NCBI GenBank assembly: GCA_028023455.1 | Contig: JAQFVV010006336.1 | Location: 622,001 to 686,000 of the forward strand | Direction: 5' to 3' | DNA from: Epiperipatus broadwayi | Taxonomy: Eukaryota; Onychophora; Udeonychophora; Euonychophora; Peripatidae | DNA length: 64,000 nucleotides | In this document: positions 61,210 through 64,000 of the stretch, piece after piece | How the letters are laid out: every line of letters starts with the position of its first letter | Numbering within the stretch: the stretch's first letter is position 1 | Program-made: the position numbers and the translations under genes | The notes under the pieces: model-generated | Databases searched by the model: none | What the model saw: the letters and a program-made list of their open reading frames with translations, nothing else | Told to the model about the DNA's origin: nothing

Positions 61210-63640
61210 ATGTAGAAGAAACATAGGAAAGAAAGGAAATCTATTTTAAGATTGTGCCTATTCAAATCAAAAATTGTGTAGTTGAGGAATGTGATTAAAA
61301 TCAGAATTAATTATAGCAATTAAATAAAAGTGCAGGGAGAGAAGCGAATGAGATTCGTATCTTTCACCTTCCAAAGTTAACATTTTGAAATTTAAGAAAT
61401 AGTAGAGTTAAGAAAGTATTAAAATGGGATAATCTAAGTTGATGATCAGGTCTTAAAGGAAAAGCAAATAAAAGGGGAGTATAAATGATTTTAGAATTAA
61501 CAGTTATAAAATTCGGTTGAAGGATAAATAAAATAAATAGATTTATAATGAAAGACAAAGATAAGGGGAAGGGGGTGTATGACAAATACATCTCTTTTCT
61601 CTTTCAAAAATCACTTATTTAAAAAAAGCAAATAAAAATTAATAAAAAATGTATAAACAAATGAAAATAATAATATTAGAAGTCATGATATTTTAAACTT
61701 TGTAAAAAATAAATAAAAAAAACGAAGTAAGTTAAATGTAAATTGTGTAAAAACAAACTTATATAAGAATTCCATCATAGATCTAATGAAGATAAAATAA
61801 AAGATGTGAACAGACATTTTCAATTACAGACATTCCAATAAACAATAGCGGGCAGATCGACGAATAAGGCATATCTAGATTATAAGAAATTAATTAATTG
61901 ACTTTTGGATTTCGAGGTGATCAGATCTTGTCTGTAGAGCTAGCCATGAGGAGAGATTTTTCTGAGAAATTACTAGCAGGCATATGCCTGTGAATATGTG
62001 TGGCTAGGGGCCCTAAATGGGAGTTTGCTTGATTTTTGCCCATCCAAATTCTAGCTCACTCATGAAAGAACTTCTGCTATCTTGCCAATTAAATAGATCA
62101 CCATGATGAACCGTGCTATAAATCTAAAGAAGGGAATTCTGCTACAAAACCTATAATAAGAAGAGAAATGAAACATAATACAAAGGATCTCGATGAATAA
62201 ATTAACTGATTGGAACACCTAGGAAGAAATCAACCATCTCTGCAAAAGAAGTAGGTAATTCCCACAGGGTGGTTAATAAGGGATCAAATGTCAAGTAACA
62301 GAGGTAATGAATATTTTATAAAACATGGATGTTTTCTTGATTTTCATATCAAAAATAAACATATTAGTTTAAAAAATTGCACAATAACTAAATAAAGAAA
62401 TAAGAACTAGTACTAAATAAATGCATTTATTAAAGAAATTAACAATTATTTATGCTGGGCATTTGCTCATTAGCCAGTTTGTCATGTAATCATATTATTG
62501 TAAGATTTTATTTTGTAATATTTTAATCTTAAATTTATTATGTCATTTATCTAATAATTTCTTTTATTAAACATTATTATTATTACTAACAAAAAAACAA
62601 CAACTTGGTTGTCTTGCTTAATTCTTCTTTTTCTTGCCAAGCGAATAATTAATTATCAATTTGAATCTAGATCATGAAACTTATGTAAATAACTTTAGAT
62701 TGAAATAAAAGAGAAATTTAAATAAATTTCTATGTAGTCTAAAGAGAGGGAAAGGGGATTAGATAAGAGAAGTAGAAAGGGCTATATGTTTAGATTCTTT
62801 TGATTACCATGATAAATTCCCGTAAATTTTTTTATAAATATTTCAAGCTGGATTGTTTTTAATTAAATCATTCTTATGAATGGCATATCCAGCAGCCGAG
62901 GAGTGGCTGATTGGGAAAAATAACACTGGAATAGTGCATTAGTCATTTTCCAGTGTTCGATCAGGAACACAGACCTAAAATAATTAGTTTACGTTTGCTT
63001 CTTGCTTGATGTGGCAGTGGTGTCGAATGATAGATAAATAAAAAGGATCAAATGGCAAAAAAACTGTTACATTATATATATATATATGCTGTAATCTGAT
63101 ACTTCAAGGAAGTTTATTATAATTTTGTCATGATTGCTTCTGTTTATTCCCATAGTAAAACTAAATAACTTCATAAGAATTTGATTTTTGAGCCATAATT
63201 ATGTGACTATAGATTCCTGGTTCAATAATCAGAAAGATCTTGATTTGAAATCAGTCTTAGATATTAAAGCTATATCTTGATCTAATGGAAAGTCTGATCT
63301 CCTTAACAGCTTTTTATTTATTTTTGTCTTTATAAGTGAAATTTAATGGCACTTTTATTTGTAAATATAAAAACAACCACAAACTACATTAAAAATCCAC
63401 AAAGCACATGTGCATCAGATTTATGGCTGATTATTAATATTATAGTTAATGATTGTTGAATCTATAGTTACAGTAGAACAATATAACCACTAGTAATCTA
63501 TCTTTTAGTTGGCATTTAAACATATACTACATTAAATAATAATATCATAATTCAATGTCTATATTTCTTCAAAGCAATATATGTAATTATATAATTGAAT
63601 ATTTATAAATACAGTAATCAGATATATTTTAAAAACTTTA
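61210..63640. other. unassigned region
   Basis: No supported ORF. A purine run AAGGGGAAGGGGG (61563-61575) followed by TGTATGAC could be a polypurine tract and LTR start. 61840-62330 is GC-richer than average without a recognisable family. Two successive small hairpins (CAGCC/GGCTG near 62892-62908; AACACTGGAA/TTCCAGTGTT at 62922-62957) stand out. Confidence 0.4.
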
Positions 63641-63644
63641 TCCA

Positions 63645-63695
63645 CTTAGGAATGCTTTCGACTATCCTCATAGTCTTTGTCAACTAATACTCCGA
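63645..63695 (-). ncRNA. hammerhead-like motif downstream of the third Penelope ORF
   Basis: On the minus strand: UUGACAAA (complement of 63676-63683), a perfect stem II GACUAU-GAGG-AUAGUC (complement of 63660-63675), then GAAA and a possible one-to-two-pair stem III (GAAAG....CU). Relative to CUGANGA the core has changes at conserved positions, and stem I pairing is weak. Position just after a Penelope ORF supports the reading. Confidence 0.45.
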
Positions 63696-64000
63696 AAGGC
63701 TAACCATCCCATAATTCTGTGATCTTAACATTTGCTGAAGTCATGTTTGTATTTGTATATTAGCATAGCTTCTTTTATTTTTCTTTTGTTGTTATTTTTT
63801 TCAATTTGCAATACTTTAACATTATTATAATAGAAGTTAAAACCATTAATACATGAATTATTATAGTTGTGAAAAATAGATATTGAAACTTTATTATCTA
63901 CTTTGCAATTTTGATTCAATTTCTGTACTCTTTTTAACAACAGCAAGTGCTCTTTAGTTCTTTTTTCCAATGTACATCTTGATTCACCTATATATCCACT
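63690..64000 (-). pseudogene. Penelope-like element fragment, GIY-YIG C-terminal part (family 3), cut by the window edge
   Basis: Minus-strand frame from 64000 to about 63725. It shows SGYIGESRCTLEKRTKEHL (the YIG half of GIY-YIG with the catalytic Arg region), a Cys/His-poor middle, then NGFNFYYNNVKVLQIEKN and KRKIKEAMLIYKY with the conserved Glu. It differs clearly from the copies at 43662 and 22581. Whether the RT is intact lies beyond the window. Confidence 0.75.

Overview
This is a very AT-rich stretch of animal nuclear DNA with no host gene that I can support. Every long reading frame that I recognise belongs to a retroelement. These are non-LTR retrotransposons with an APE endonuclease, Ty3-like LTR elements and Penelope-like elements (PLEs) with a GIY-YIG nuclease. 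That mix, the long (TA)n, (TAA)n and (CAA)n tracts and the low gene density point to an invertebrate metazoan with a large repeat-rich genome. Arachnids, isopods, hydras and molluscs all have genomes of this sort, and the sequence alone does not decide between them.

Layout. 1-6950 is AT-rich non-coding DNA with two copies of a dispersed repeat and one inverted repeat. 6950-22560 is a block of nested LINEs. It holds a 334-bp palindromic element, the 3' end of an L1-like element, and a nearly complete two-ORF Jockey-like element on the minus strand (8714-16110). The Jockey-like copy carries a 557-bp insertion with a 13-bp target duplication. Head-to-head with it lies a second, longer L1-like copy on the plus strand (16111-22560), which is itself interrupted by a Ty3-type integrase fragment. 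A PLE fragment (22560-22985) and a third LINE family (23130-24221, with a second 3' end at 34163-34400) follow. 24230-43640 is mostly AT-rich non-coding DNA with small repeats, palindromes and one compact tRNA-derived retroposon with perfect 15-bp target duplications (39599-39732).

43640-61210 is a second nest. A 5'-truncated PLE with intact RT and GIY-YIG motifs (43662-44792) is followed by (TA)n, 2.2 kb of unassigned DNA, (TA)n again, and a head-to-head pair of truncated copies of the same PLE (47348-47929). A minus-strand Ty3-like element with LTRs at 47930-49614 and 59193-61209 abuts that pair. Its integrase region is split by a complete gag-only LTR element on the plus strand (50274-56378), and its right LTR holds a LINE fragment (60822-61094). 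A third PLE fragment runs off the right edge (63690-64000).

The most interesting signals are hammerhead-ribozyme-like folds in the 3' regions of two PLE families, the gag-only LTR element with 1.76-kb LTRs, the tRNA-derived retroposon, and the repeated occurrence of (TA)n tracts at element borders. Most coding regions are broken by stops and frameshifts, and catalytic residues are lost in at least two of them. The only long intact frames are the PLE ORF at 43662-44792 and the integrase frame at 17491-18591.
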